A DNA stretch of 64,000 nt from Acidiferrum sp963764675. GTDB taxonomy: Bacteria; Acidobacteriota; Terriglobia; Acidiferrales; UBA7541. A program made the translations under genes and the position numbers. Each line of letters starts with the position of its first letter. The first letter of the stretch is position 1. Positions 44,496 through 54,900 of the stretch are shown piece after piece. The notes under the pieces were generated by a model, which was not told the origin of the DNA, did not search any database, and saw only the letters and a list, made by a program, of their open reading frames with translations. The stretch covers positions 892,087 through 956,086 of the forward strand of contig CAVXTQ010000011.1 of assembly GCA_963764675.1 (NCBI GenBank), given 5' to 3'.

Positions 44496-47036
44496 CTACT
44501 GCAACTTCGCGTACTCCGCCTTGGCCTGCTTTAGGATGGGGATGTCTGGGTCGGCGTCTTTCCAAAGAGTGACAAAATCTTGGTAGGCAGTACGGGCCCT
44601 AGCTGGGTCGTCCAGGACCGCGTAGGCGCGGGCCAGAGCTAGATGCGCCACTGGACCGAGCGGTTGGTTCTGTACGAGACCCGGGTGGGCGAGGATTTTC
44701 TGAAACTCAGCCACGGCTTCGGCACCTTGGCGCGCAACCAAGTACGCCTCCCCGCGGACATAGATAGGGTACAGTCCACCCGGGATCGATAATTCGTAAG
44801 GCTTGGCGCCCTGAAGAACCTCGATAGCGTTCAAAGCATCTTTGCGGTCGAGTGCGAGTTCCGCGCGAATCGTCGGCACGAATACGAACTGGACTAAGGT
44901 GTCCTCCGGAAAGCGTCCAGCCCAGTCGTTTGCCAGCGCCTTCGCCTTGGCGGCATCTCCCACTATGGCGAGGGCGAGGGCGGCCTCGTATTGCTCTACG
45001 CGCCCGATTGTAGGACCCAGTGCGGCCGCGGCCCGACGACGAGCCCGGTCCGCATTGCCAAATAGTGCTTCCTGTATGGCCGCATCAGCTTCGTAGCTCG
45101 CAGCAGTTTCCTTCTCACCCGTAGCCTCTGCTGAGGCCACTGCCAGGCGGCAAAATTCCCGTGCCTTACCGAGCTGCCCGAAATAGGCAGCCGTGTCAGC
45201 CTCATAGTCAAGCAGCACGTCCTCCACGCCCGGCTTTCCTGCTGCCCAAGTTACCTGCTCCGCCATTCCCGGTCCATCGCGCTCCAAGAAGGCCAACAAA
45301 TACAGATAACCGCGCAAGTCGGGAGAATCGAGATTCTTAGCCTGCGCCTCTTTACCGACGGCCTTTGCCTCCGCCAGCTTATTCAAATACAGATTTCCGT
45401 TAACCAGGTTGGCGTAGGTCAGAGCTCTCCCCGGGTTGATACGCAGGGCCTCGTACATTCCCGCCAAGCCTTTTTCATATTGCCCGCGACTACTGTAGAT
45501 GTTGCCCAGGTTCAGCAGCGGTCCGATGTCTCGCGGGTAGGCTTGCGCCCACATTTCATAAGCCTGCTGCGCTTTTTCAAGATCTCCGAGGGCAAACTCG
45601 TAGTAGTTAGATTCGATAGAGAACCGTTCTCGCTCGCTCACTTGCGAGCGTAATTCGTACGCCTTTCGTATGTTCTCTTCGGCTGCCATTGCTTCCGAGA
45701 GATTCGAATAGCTGTTTCCCAGTGCGGCGTAGGCCATGGCGAACTTCGGGTCGAGTTGGATGGCCCGCTGGAACCACGGCATCGCGGCGGAATCGTCCCC
45801 TTTCCCCTCGGCCGTTTTCACAGCTAGGCTGTAGGCCTTTAGTGCCTCAAGTGAAGGTGTCGTAGCCAGCGGCAGCGGCATATCGAAGTCGTGAATGGTT
45901 TTGAGCGATTCACCCAGCTTGCTCCGAATATCGGTGGCCGCCTTTCCCAGCGCATCGAGAACGTGGTTCTTGTCACTGGCCTGAGCTTCCGTGCTTGCCA
46001 GCAATTTACCGCTCGCACAGTGGACAGCTTTCAGAATCAGGCTATAGCGTGTTCCGACCTGTCCAATCCAGCCGTTGAGGACAGCCGCGCTTCCCGTCCG
46101 CTGGCAAAGGTCGGCTGCAAGCTGAGGTGTAAGCCGCGCATCCGGCGGCTGGCCCATCATGCGAAGAGTTTGCCGGATGCGATTTTCCGAGATAAGGCTA
46201 AGGAAGGGTGATTGTTCGAGCTGCACCGCGAGCCCCTGGCGGAGTGTGTCATCGAAGACAGCGTCGTCCGTTTTATTGTTGAAATCAGCGAGGACAACCG
46301 TGTCGGTGTCGCTGAGAGCCTGCGCGTTGTGAGCGTAGAAGAACCAGCTCCCCAGAGATACTACTAGGAGAGCCGCGATACTAGCGATGCGCAGGGGCCA
46401 GAGCTTCTTCTTTTTCGCATCGGAAGCAGCCCGAGACGCCGCGACCCGCTGCGCAGCGATCTTTTTCGGTAATTGCGGGCTCCCGGCTTCTTCGCTGTAC
46501 AAGTTGTATAGATGAATCCGGACTCCGTGCTTGACCTCGACTTCGCCGAGATCATGAAGCATTGGGCACCAGGCGCTGATCTGATGCAGAACTTCGGCTT
46601 CCGTGGCCGATAAGAGAATGTGCCCCGCCTCCCCGCAATCCATCACGCGCTGTGCAACGTTAATGCCGCCGCCTGCGACGTTGCGATTGGTGTTGATGTC
46701 GGCCACGCGATAGACCGGGCCTGTGTGTATGCCCATGCGAAGCTTAATGTCCGGTACGCCTTGGAGTGCCTTAGTCAGTTCCAGCGCGCAACGGACGGGT
46801 GCCTCCGGGTCGCGGAAGAAGACGAGCGCCATCCCATCGCCAGTAGGCAATCGGATCAACTGGTCCTCGAATTGTGCGCGATTGAACGCTGAAGTGTAAC
46901 GAACGGCTTCTTGCAACTGGTGAAGCAAGTGCTGCTGACGATCCATGTGCAGCGTGGAGTAAGCCACGATGTCCACGAACAAGACGTGGGCCATCTCAAG
47001 GCAGGGATTAGGGTTAGGCACCCGGGTGTCTGTCAC
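44496..47036 (-). CDS. Class III nucleotidyl cyclase-TolB-TPR fusion protein
   Basis: 846 residues. Residues about 15-190 form a class III adenylate/guanylate cyclase domain: VLFVDIVAYSTL carries the first metal Asp, RLPTGDGMALVFF the second, and GIHTGPVY and NVAGGGINVAQRVMD follow. A membrane helix (about 215-238) leads to a TolB/FlgO-like domain (TVVLADFNNKTDDAVFDDTL) and about ten TPR-like repeats to the C-terminus. The layout is a cytoplasmic cyclase with a periplasmic sensor/TPR part, a family frequent in Acidobacteriota. A C-terminal fragment of a related gene is at 30832-31090. Confidence 0.88.
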   Translation of the reverse strand: MTDTRVPNPNPCLEMAHVLFVDIVAYSTLHMDRQQHLLHQLQEAVRYTSAFNRAQFEDQLIRLPTGDGMALVFFRDPEAPVRCALELTKALQGVPDIKLRMGIHTGPVYRVADINTNRNVAGGGINVAQRVMDCGEAGHILLSATEAEVLHQISAWCPMLHDLGEVEVKHGVRIHLYNLYSEEAGSPQLPKKIAAQRVAASRAASDAKKKKLWPLRIASIAALLVVSLGSWFFYAHNAQALSDTDTVVLADFNNKTDDAVFDDTLRQGLAVQLEQSPFLSLISENRIRQTLRMMGQPPDARLTPQLAADLCQRTGSAAVLNGWIGQVGTRYSLILKAVHCASGKLLASTEAQASDKNHVLDALGKAATDIRSKLGESLKTIHDFDMPLPLATTPSLEALKAYSLAVKTAEGKGDDSAAMPWFQRAIQLDPKFAMAYAALGNSYSNLSEAMAAEENIRKAYELRSQVSERERFSIESNYYEFALGDLEKAQQAYEMWAQAYPRDIGPLLNLGNIYSSRGQYEKGLAGMYEALRINPGRALTYANLVNGNLYLNKLAEAKAVGKEAQAKNLDSPDLRGYLYLLAFLERDGPGMAEQVTWAAGKPGVEDVLLDYEADTAAYFGQLGKAREFCRLAVASAEATGEKETAASYEADAAIQEALFGNADRARRRAAAALGPTIGRVEQYEAALALAIVGDAAKAKALANDWAGRFPEDTLVQFVFVPTIRAELALDRKDALNAIEVLQGAKPYELSIPGGLYPIYVRGEAYLVARQGAEAVAEFQKILAHPGLVQNQPLGPVAHLALARAYAVLDDPARARTAYQDFVTLWKDADPDIPILKQAKAEYAKLQ

Positions 47037-47159
47037 AAACTATCTCCTGAACACGGCAAGCAGATAAGTGGCAGAGCGAGACGGTACGGCTGGTCACAGG
47101 GGAGCGATCCTGCTGGCGCACATCTTAGGTTGCGGTCGGAGGCAAGTCAACGATGACAG

Positions 47160-47224
47160 CTCAATTGTGTCGCCGCAAAATGAGAATGTCCTGTTTGTGC
47201 AAAGTAGAAATGTCCGCTTCCATG
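47160..47224. repeat. Possible solo IS end (IS21-like)
   Basis: Two spaced similar units, AAAATGAGAATGTCC and AAAGTAGAAATGTCC, resemble the repeated transposase sites at IS21-family ends. No transposase is near. The downstream open frame begins abruptly after it. Confidence 0.35.
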
Positions 47225-47225
47225 G

Positions 47226-47687
47226 GTGGCCGATCCGCATGCCGCCGCCGCGGTCATCGCGGATACCGCGACGCTTTTATCGAATAATTGGACAGACACC
47301 AGCAGCTTCACCAGTCCCGCTTCCGTCGCCGGACGTGCCGCAGGCACCAGCTACTATCGCTTGGCCATCGCGTCGGGGAAAAATATCAATTTCCCTCAGC
47401 CGGCGTTCGCGGGTGTCCCACAGGATTACGGCACCGACGGCGGCGTCCACAATTTCTTGCGCTATCTGGAAAATTGGGGCGGCCAATCGCTCAACTACGA
47501 AGGTTCGATGGTTAGTTTGTTTTACTCCCAGTATGCGACGGGCGTATTCAAGTGCTGCGGCACCGTATATTCGCCTCCGACTCGCGCGTACGCGTTCGAT
47601 ACGGATTTCCTGGATTTGTCAAAACTGCCTCCGGGCACGCCGAAGTTCCGCGACATAGTGAACGTCGGCTTCCAGCAGGTGTACTAA
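47226..47687 (+). pseudogene. C-terminal fragment of a large exported protein
   Basis: 153 residues. YGTDGGVHNFLRYLENWGGQ and SLFYSQYATGVFKCCGTVY, then PTRAYAFDTDFLDLSKLPPG, look like the C-terminus of large pilus-associated or hypothetical acidobacterial proteins. The N-terminal part is missing and no ribosome site is present. Sequence before it may be an IS end, so the gene was probably truncated by insertion. Confidence 0.55.
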
Positions 47688-47920
47688 GGCGGAGTTCTCG
47701 CCGATTGATAGTGGCACACCCGGTCAGACTCGCCTGGCCTCAATTAATGAATTACGGCGTCTGGTGTACCGACGCTGAACACGATGGCGAGTCTTAAGGC
47801 GGGACATCCTAACCGAAGCTGTTTGTGACCTCGAAAAAACTCTTGCAATGGCTGGCGTCGTTAGAGATAGCGCGTTTACCGGGACTTATCCTGCTTGCCC
47901 CCTTTTCGGGAATAGCGTTT

Positions 47921-49681
47921 TCACTCAATTCGCTTTGCATGCTGGTCGAGACCGCCCTGGTGCAGGATCATCTCTGTCGCGCGGCCATTGCTGTCGGTAA
48001 CGAAAGTGATCTGGGCATCAACGATCTTGAGAAAATAATCTTGATCGCTTTCCGCAAAAATCTCGGCTTTCGGTTGCCCGGTCGCTTGCTCGAAGAAATG
48101 ATCACCTTCGCGTGTGATCGTCAAAATAAAGTTCGGCGCGAGTTGATAACGTCCGACATAGCCGTCGAAGACCTTCGGGGCAACAGCGACTTGTTTGTGC
48201 TCCTTCGGCGGCGGAGGATCGCCTGCGATCCGGTTTCCATGCGCGTCCCGTCCATTTTGGTGCAGGATCAGCTCTGTCGCGTGCCCTTGGCTATCGGTGA
48301 CGAAAGTGATCTGTGCATCGACAACTTTGAGAAAATAATCGCGATCGCCTTCGGGAAAGATCTCAAATTTCGACTGGCCGGTGGCCTGCTCGAACAGGTG
48401 ATCGCCGTCTCTCGTAATAGTGATAATAAAATTCGGTGCTAGTTGGTACCTTCCGACGTAACCATCGAACAACTTCGGATCAACGGTGCTCTCCTTGTGC
48501 TCTTTGGCAGGAGGCGGCATCAGCGCCGGGTTCACTAGCCCCGCGATCCCGTGAGCAATCTCGGCGGGACGAGCATGCCTCGCGTCCAAATTCGTAAGCA
48601 CGACGACTGTCAGGTTGTCGTCCACATATCGGGAGATGTTGCAGGTGAAACCCTGCCAGGCGCCACCGTGTTCGATGATCTTATGCCCGTTCAGCATAGT
48701 TATTTCCCAACCAAATCCGTAGTGATCCGGATTCGGCTTGCCATCATTCAGCGGAAACACCGTCCAGATCCGGTCCAAGCTAGACTGCTTCAGTAGTCTG
48801 GTCCCGTACAGTGCCTCGTCCCATTTCGCCAGATCAAGTACGTTGAAGTAGAGCGTGCCATCCGCCGTCGAGTTGAAAGTAGGTGACACCCAACTCTGAT
48901 TTTGAAGTTTTTCGTCGTGCAACTCGTAGCCTGACGAGCGGTTCGGGATGATGTCCGCGTCGCTGATCAGCCGGGTTGACGTCATCCCCAGTGGCACAAA
49001 AATCCGTTCAGTTAGGTAATCAGCATAAAACTTGCCAGTCACCTTGTGGATCATGATTCCAAGCAACATGTAGTTCGTATTGCGGTAGTCCCATTTCTCG
49101 CCCGGCTGGAACTCAATCGGCATTGCCTGGGCTTTCTCCAGTAGCTCGTCCTCGGTGAAGTCCAGTCGGAGATAGAAAGGACCTTTTGGCCCTATGCGTT
49201 CGTCGCTTTCGTATTCCGCCAACCCCGACGTGTGCGAGAGAAGGTTCTTGACGAGAATCGGTTTCCAGCTAGCGGGCGCGTTTGGAAAATATTTCACAAT
49301 GCTGTCATCCAGCCCGACCCTGCCTTCTTCTACCAGCATCATCACCGCCGCCGAAACAAACTGCTTCCCTACAGAACCAGACTGAAAAAGAGTCTCTGGT
49401 TTCACCGGGACGTTTAGCTCTACATCCGCCAGTCCGTAGCCTTTTGCTAACAGTATTTGCCCGCGGCGATAGACACCAATGGCTGTCCCAGGAATATGCT
49501 CGCGTGCCATCTCGGCAGTCACGTGCTTATCGATGCTGGCTACTTGTTCCGGCGTCAGGTCGGGCGGAAACGAAGTTCTACTATCGCCGCGCGCCACGAT
49601 AGATAGGCTGACAACTGTGCCGAGAAAAGCCCCGGCAAACTGACACCAACTTTTTCGAGCCACTGCCGGAGTAAGAGTCAT
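47921..49681 (-). CDS. Class C beta-lactamase-like serine hydrolase with tandem C-terminal domains
   Basis: 586 residues with an exported N-terminus (GTVVSLSIVARG region). The catalytic set of the family is present: SVGK (SxxK), YRNTN (Yx(N)) and EHGGAW (HxG). The last 190 residues are two consecutive copies of about 93 residues (KLFDGYVGRYQLAPNFIITI and KVFDGYVGRYQLAPNFILTI), DUF3471-like beta domains. The usual architecture has one. Likely an esterase or peptidase on cell-wall-like substrates; lactam hydrolysis is not implied. Confidence 0.88.
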   Translation of the reverse strand: MTLTPAVARKSWCQFAGAFLGTVVSLSIVARGDSRTSFPPDLTPEQVASIDKHVTAEMAREHIPGTAIGVYRRGQILLAKGYGLADVELNVPVKPETLFQSGSVGKQFVSAAVMMLVEEGRVGLDDSIVKYFPNAPASWKPILVKNLLSHTSGLAEYESDERIGPKGPFYLRLDFTEDELLEKAQAMPIEFQPGEKWDYRNTNYMLLGIMIHKVTGKFYADYLTERIFVPLGMTSTRLISDADIIPNRSSGYELHDEKLQNQSWVSPTFNSTADGTLYFNVLDLAKWDEALYGTRLLKQSSLDRIWTVFPLNDGKPNPDHYGFGWEITMLNGHKIIEHGGAWQGFTCNISRYVDDNLTVVVLTNLDARHARPAEIAHGIAGLVNPALMPPPAKEHKESTVDPKLFDGYVGRYQLAPNFIITITRDGDHLFEQATGQSKFEIFPEGDRDYFLKVVDAQITFVTDSQGHATELILHQNGRDAHGNRIAGDPPPPKEHKQVAVAPKVFDGYVGRYQLAPNFILTITREGDHFFEQATGQPKAEIFAESDQDYFLKIVDAQITFVTDSNGRATEMILHQGGLDQHAKRIE

Positions 49682-49811
49682 CTTTCCTCAGCTCTAACAT
49701 CATGACCTGCCACTCGGCCCGAGCGAAAATGCATAGTGCGCCCATCATAGCGCGAGAAGTTTCTGTCATTCCAACTCATCGGTGAGCGGGTATCACAAAG
49801 CGCGGATAACT

Positions 49812-50041
49812 TCCGATAGTCGGGCCAGCTCAACCGGTCGATGCAACACCATCTAATCGGTTGATCCGAGAATACTTCCCACTAGAAAATCCGATCTGTC
49901 CGGCTGTACTCAATCAGACGCAGCCAGGGTGGCGTTCCGTTTGAATCAACGCTCGCGAACGACTCTTAGCTGTTGAGACCCCTGCTAGCAGACTTCGAGC
50001 CAGTGTTGCGTCGACCCATTGAAACCGCCCGGATTACCGGA
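49812..50041. mobile_element. MITE-like element, copy 2
   Basis: Same structure as 36758-36985. Inner ends are at 49830-49849 and 50003-50022, and the 193-bp spacing is almost the same as in copy 1 (191 bp). Imperfect pairing extends to about 38 bp on each side (TCCGATAGTCGGGC versus TCCGGTAATCCGGGC). Confidence 0.7.
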
Positions 50042-50204
50042 CATGCGCGGTGAGTGGGTTATACGTCGAAGTGGATATTTCCGAGCGTCCCGTTATTGGT
50101 CCCATTTACATTTAGCTTGCTGTTCGTTACCGTGGTGTTGCCCACCGATTTTCCCTCCGGCCCTCATCTCCCGGATGTCACGTCTCACAAGGAGCCGATC
50201 GATC

Positions 50205-50982
50205 ATGCCTACTAAGCCTCGCCGGACCAAATCGCAGGACGCACAGCAACATCCGATCCGTGTGGTTCCGTTGCATCGCCCCGAGGCCCGCGTCCGCTGT
50301 TGCCGCAGCTGCGCCCCATCTCACTTATCGCAACGGCCCGCTCCTCACTGCTGTCCAAGTTTTTACTGTCTTCTGGGGCTCTGCCTGGCAGCAAGCGTCA
50401 AACAATGATCTCCTCCAGCAAATTAATCAGTTCTTCGACTACATTTTGACCAGTCAACTCATCGACCAGCTGGGTGAGTACAGTGTCCCGGGCCAGCCCA
50501 TCGGCCACGGCTCACGCATCGGCACGATCGTCCTGACTTCCCCGGCTCCTAGCACGTCAGTTCAGGACAATGCCATCCAGCAATTGCTTCAGCAGGAGAT
50601 CGACGCTGGCACGCTGCCCGCCACCAACGGCAATACTCTTTATTTCGTCTTTCTGCCCGATGGCGTGCAGGTAGTCCAAGGAAACAGCGCCTCGTGCCAG
50701 TCTTTCTGCGGATACCACGACTCTTTCGGCAGCAATGTCTACTACGCCGTAATGCCTTTTCCTGGCTGTACCGGTTGCACTGGCGGCCTCGCGGTGTCCG
50801 ATGCACTTACGTCAACGACCTCGCACGAACTCTGCGAGGCGATCACCGATCCCATTCCCGGGCAGGGCTGGTACGACGATAGCAATGGTGAAATCGGCGA
50901 CATCTGTGCCTGGAAAACTCGCACGCTTGGCAACTACACCATCCAGCTCGAATGGTCCAACCAAGCAGGCTCCTGCATCTAG
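50205..50982 (+). CDS. Extracellular protein with SHELxEAxTDP metalloprotease-like motif (frameshift)
   Basis: ATG 50205 begins MPTKPRRTKSQDAQQHPIRV; near 50285 the frame changes to the long conserved part (LTYRNGPLLTAVQVFTVFWG). The C-terminal half carries TSHELCEAITDPIPG, DSNGEIGDICAW and LEWSNQAGSCI. The His-Glu spaced from a downstream Glu/Asp suggests a metal site; such proteins occur in bacteria and relate loosely to EXORDIUM-like proteins. Two Cys pairs (CQSFCGY and CTGCTG) favour an exported location, although no signal peptide is seen. Confidence 0.6.
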
Positions 50983-50999
50983 AGACTCAATCCGGATCT

Positions 51000-51333
51000 C
51001 AATCGTCTCGGAGGCGCTGGTATTTGTCCGATAACCGCTGCGATTGAGACCGCCGCGTTAATTGGGGAGTAGGCCAGGTGCTGTTGGACGCCAAGGCTGG
51101 CTCAAATAGAGTCAGCGAATCCAAGTAGTCATCAAAGGGACGAAGGCGATGCCCACTAGAAAAAATGCCACTACACACAAGACGTAGTCGAAGGCGCGGA
51201 AGGGTTGTGGCATTGAGGGAAACGTTTTTAGTACCGCACCTGAAGAGTACCACAGGGGAGGGTTGTCCGGTAACCGCGTTTGTCAGGACTCGGCCTGTGA
51301 ATATGTCCTACAATTCCGCCCAGGTGCAGAACG
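51000..51333. other. Intergenic region
   Basis: No supported gene. A short segment at 51045-51062 repeats ATTGAGACCGCCGCGTT found just outside MITE copy 1, so an end fragment of that repeat may be present. Confidence 0.4.
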
Positions 51334-51759
51334 ATGATTGAGGTTATAGCTCGGAATCTGTTGATCGGCGGCGGTGGCTACTATCTTTCCTGGTGGTTGG
51401 CCTATCCTTTAGCTCTCTGCTACGGGAAGCTAACCGAACGCATTATCTATCGTGGCGATTTCGCGGGCGCGGTGGTGATGCCGTTGGTAACAGGCTTGCC
51501 CTATGCGGTGGTCGCCGTCGGAGTCGGCGCCTCCGTTGCTTGGCTAGTAGAATCCGAACAACCCTTGCGTTGGGTCGTGTTCCCAGCGGCTCTATACGGC
51601 TTCTTCGCGTTTTTCGGACACCACTGGGCCAGTCCGCCAAAATCCATCGACCGAGAAGCACCGGTGATCGGCGCACTGTTTCTCGCGGTTGCTTGTCTCG
51701 CTGGCGCAATGGTTGCGGCTCGAAGAAAAATAGCTACACGCCCAGCTAACTCCCGGTAA
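51334..51759 (+). CDS. Membrane protein
   Basis: 141 residues with four hydrophobic segments (about 8-28, 42-68, 78-94 and 108-126). ATG 51334 is preceded by CAGGTGCAGAACG, a weak site. Family not recognised. Confidence 0.55.
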   Translation: MIEVIARNLLIGGGGYYLSWWLAYPLALCYGKLTERIIYRGDFAGAVVMPLVTGLPYAVVAVGVGASVAWLVESEQPLRWVVFPAALYGFFAFFGHHWASPPKSIDREAPVIGALFLAVACLAGAMVAARRKIATRPANSR

Positions 51760-51938
51760 GTCGGGTGGTCTCAACAGGTCGGTCAAACCCCAATCGTTGT
51801 AACTGCTTGAGGAATATAGTAGTGTCCACAATTTTCAGAACGGCTCAGAACGGGCGTCAGGTTTGCTAAACCGTTGGAGGTGCCAAAACTCCTCCCGGTG
51901 CTGAGGCGTACAGCGTTGGAGTAAGCGCGGGATTTCAT

Positions 51939-54900
51939 TTACCAGAGACGAGGGACGAAGATTTGCGAGCAATGAGTAAATATCCCTTGGTTCTGGCGCG
52001 CGATGTCAGAGCTCTCGATCGCATTGGCATTGGGCGTTATTCCTTGCAGATTTTCACTTTCGGCCAATGCTAAGTCCGCGCTCAACTCCTGCAGCACGAA
52101 CCCTTTTTGATGAGCTTCTGCACTAATGGTTCGCAAATCGATGAGCTCACGTGGGGACGATTTCTGTGTTGCCAGCGCTTGCGCGACCGTGATTCTTGCC
52201 GAGAATCTTGTATCTGCGTCGACGGAAGGCAAAATGCGTTGCCGGAGTTCATTGGCGGCGCTCACTGCGTCAGCATCGCGGTGTTGGGCGAACAGCGCGC
52301 GGACTAGCACGTCGCGGGCGAAGACCTCATCATCGGCATCGTTTTTGGTCGAAAACCGTACGACAAGCTTTCTGGCCAAGTTCTCCGCTTGCGCGGCATC
52401 ACCGGTCTCGATGAGCGCCTGCGCGATGGAAATTTCCGTGATGGATGCGTCATCGTCCTGGTGAAGCTCGGTCTCAATGGCTTGTGCTTCCTTGTAGGCG
52501 GCAAGAGCAGCATCACTCTCGTCTTGCGCGAGGCGCACGTCTCCCAAGTGGCCGAGGGTAATCGCCAAGCCATCGCGCAAGCCAAGATCGCGGCGGCGCT
52601 TTGCGGCGTCTTCAAATAGGGCACGGGCGCCATTGGGGTCACCTCTCTGCCAAAGGAGGTCGCCGATGTTGCTCTGCAGGCGCGCCAAGTCCGCGCTCAT
52701 GTTCAGGCCCGCATATATTTTGGCGGCCTGCCCGAACTGTTTGCCGGCCGAATCAAAATTATGTTTGTCTCGTGCAATCGAGCCCAAGCTCTCGAGTGCG
52801 CGGCCCTGACAACCGCGGTTCTCGCTTTGCTCCCCGACTTTGAGGCTTTCCTGGTACTTCTGTTCCGCACCCTTGAGATCATTTCGGTCGTAGAGCGCCG
52901 CACCGTAGTTCATCAAAGCATCGCAGCGATCGCGCATGCTTCCCACGGATGTGGCGAGTTTCAACGCTTCTTCGTAGTTACGGATGGCTCCATCGGGATC
53001 GTCTAACTTCGTCAGGACGTGGGCGAGATTCGTGCGAGCCCGGGCTTCACCGATTCTGTCGCCAACGGTATGAAAGATGTCGTTCGCTGTCGTGCAGGCT
53101 TCCCGAGCCTCCGCGAACTTGTCGCGATTCTGCTGGGCGACGCACATCCACAAGAGGGCTTGCGCCTCAAATAAATGAGCGCCCTGTTTTTGTGCTTTGT
53201 CGCGCGCAGCTTTGGCAGCCTGCTCCATTTCCGGAAATTGCGTGAGGGCCTCTCGCACCTGAGCTTCCGTCACGTCGATCCGGGGATCATTCTTTTCCGG
53301 ACTTTGGAGTTCATTGCGGAGACTCGCGAGCGTCACGACGGCGTCGTTCCATTTCTCGGCTGAGAATTGCACGTTCGCGAGCCGCAGGCCGTCGTCGAGG
53401 CGCTTCCGCAATACCCACAAGCCGCGGCAAGCTCCGATGGCATCGTCCCAATTGACACGTTCCAGGCCAAGGACGCGGCACTCGATCTCACGCTGCTCCG
53501 GCTTGGAGAGACCTTGCGAAGTCTCCTGAGCGCGCTTTGCTTCCGCGAGAGCTTGTTGGTCGTAGCCCAGAACGTCCCAAGCTTGCGAGAGGGCCAAATG
53601 TGGAAGCGGCGAATCCGGGTTGTCGCGGACGGCGTCCTTCAAGAAGTCGCTGGCAGACAAGGGATCGAACTGCCTCAGTTTTTCCAGTCCGTCGAAATAC
53701 GCGCGACTCGCAGCGTTACTGGTAGGCAATGCGGCACGCAGCTCGGCGCGAGCTGCGGCGCTGATCTCGCCCGCGTTCAACCGCGAGCGAAGGCTCCGCG
53801 CCACGCGATCCGAAAGTTCAAAGAGATCGTTTTCATGTCCAGTTTCCGTGATCGTTTCCGCCGCGGATGGCTGGTCCGGGTCGACGATGCGCACGGTAAC
53901 GCGAATTTGTTCATCGCTCGGCTGCCCGGAGAGCTCGTAGTCCCCGAGAAGGAGGTGATATGCCCCAAGATTGGCGCGAATCTGATCGAGCTTCGCCGCA
54001 TCGATCTCTCCACTGGCGGGAACAACAAGCTCCTGGCGCATTCGCGCGACGTCGGCGGCAGGGACCACGCGAAGCCGTTCGCTCGCAGCGAGTTCTCTCG
54101 TGAGTGCTTCGCCTAAGGAAGCGCCGATCCAATCTTTCTCAGCGTGCTGCGAAAGGTTTTGAAAACGCACCACCGCGGCCGAGGCTACGTTGCCTGTCGG
54201 CGCGCGATGCGGCCACCACCGATACGCGGAGAACGCCGCAGCTAAAACGAGAACAACAGCCGCAAAGGCTTGCAGACCTTTCCTTAGCCGTTCGCGCTGC
54301 GTTCGTGTCCGCCGGCGAAGCACAGCGGTGTCTCCGGTGAGCGCCTCCAGGACTTCTCCCGCCGATTGGAAGCGATCGGCCGGTTCGCGCTCCAGGCATC
54401 GCAAGATAACGGCGTTCCACTTGGTGTCGAGTGTCGACACCAAGGACCTGGGTGGTGCGGCGTTGGACTTTAGCCGCAGGTTTGCAGTTTCGCGGGGAGT
54501 TTTGCCCATGAAGGGCCACGCTCCCGTCATCATTTCGTAAAGCACTACGCCTAGAGCGTAAATGTCGGTCGCGGGCGTGATGTCGCCGCCTTCGACTTGC
54601 TCCGGGGACATGTATACCGGTGTGCCGACAAACTCATATCGTCCGGTAAAGGCCGCGCCGTCCGCATCTTCCGACTGAGAAATGCGTGCCAAGCCAAAAT
54701 CAGTAACCACTACACGGCTCTCCGCTACTCCGGGACGCTCCGCCAGAAAGACGTTGCTGGATTTAAAATCGCGGTGAACCACTCCTACCTGATGCGCTGC
54801 GTCCAGCGCGGCCACCATCTGAGCGACCAGCGGCAGGGCCTCATCGGGGGTGAGGCGTCTCCTTTTTTCTCCCGTTTTGCTTCGGAGATCGGAGGCTGAC

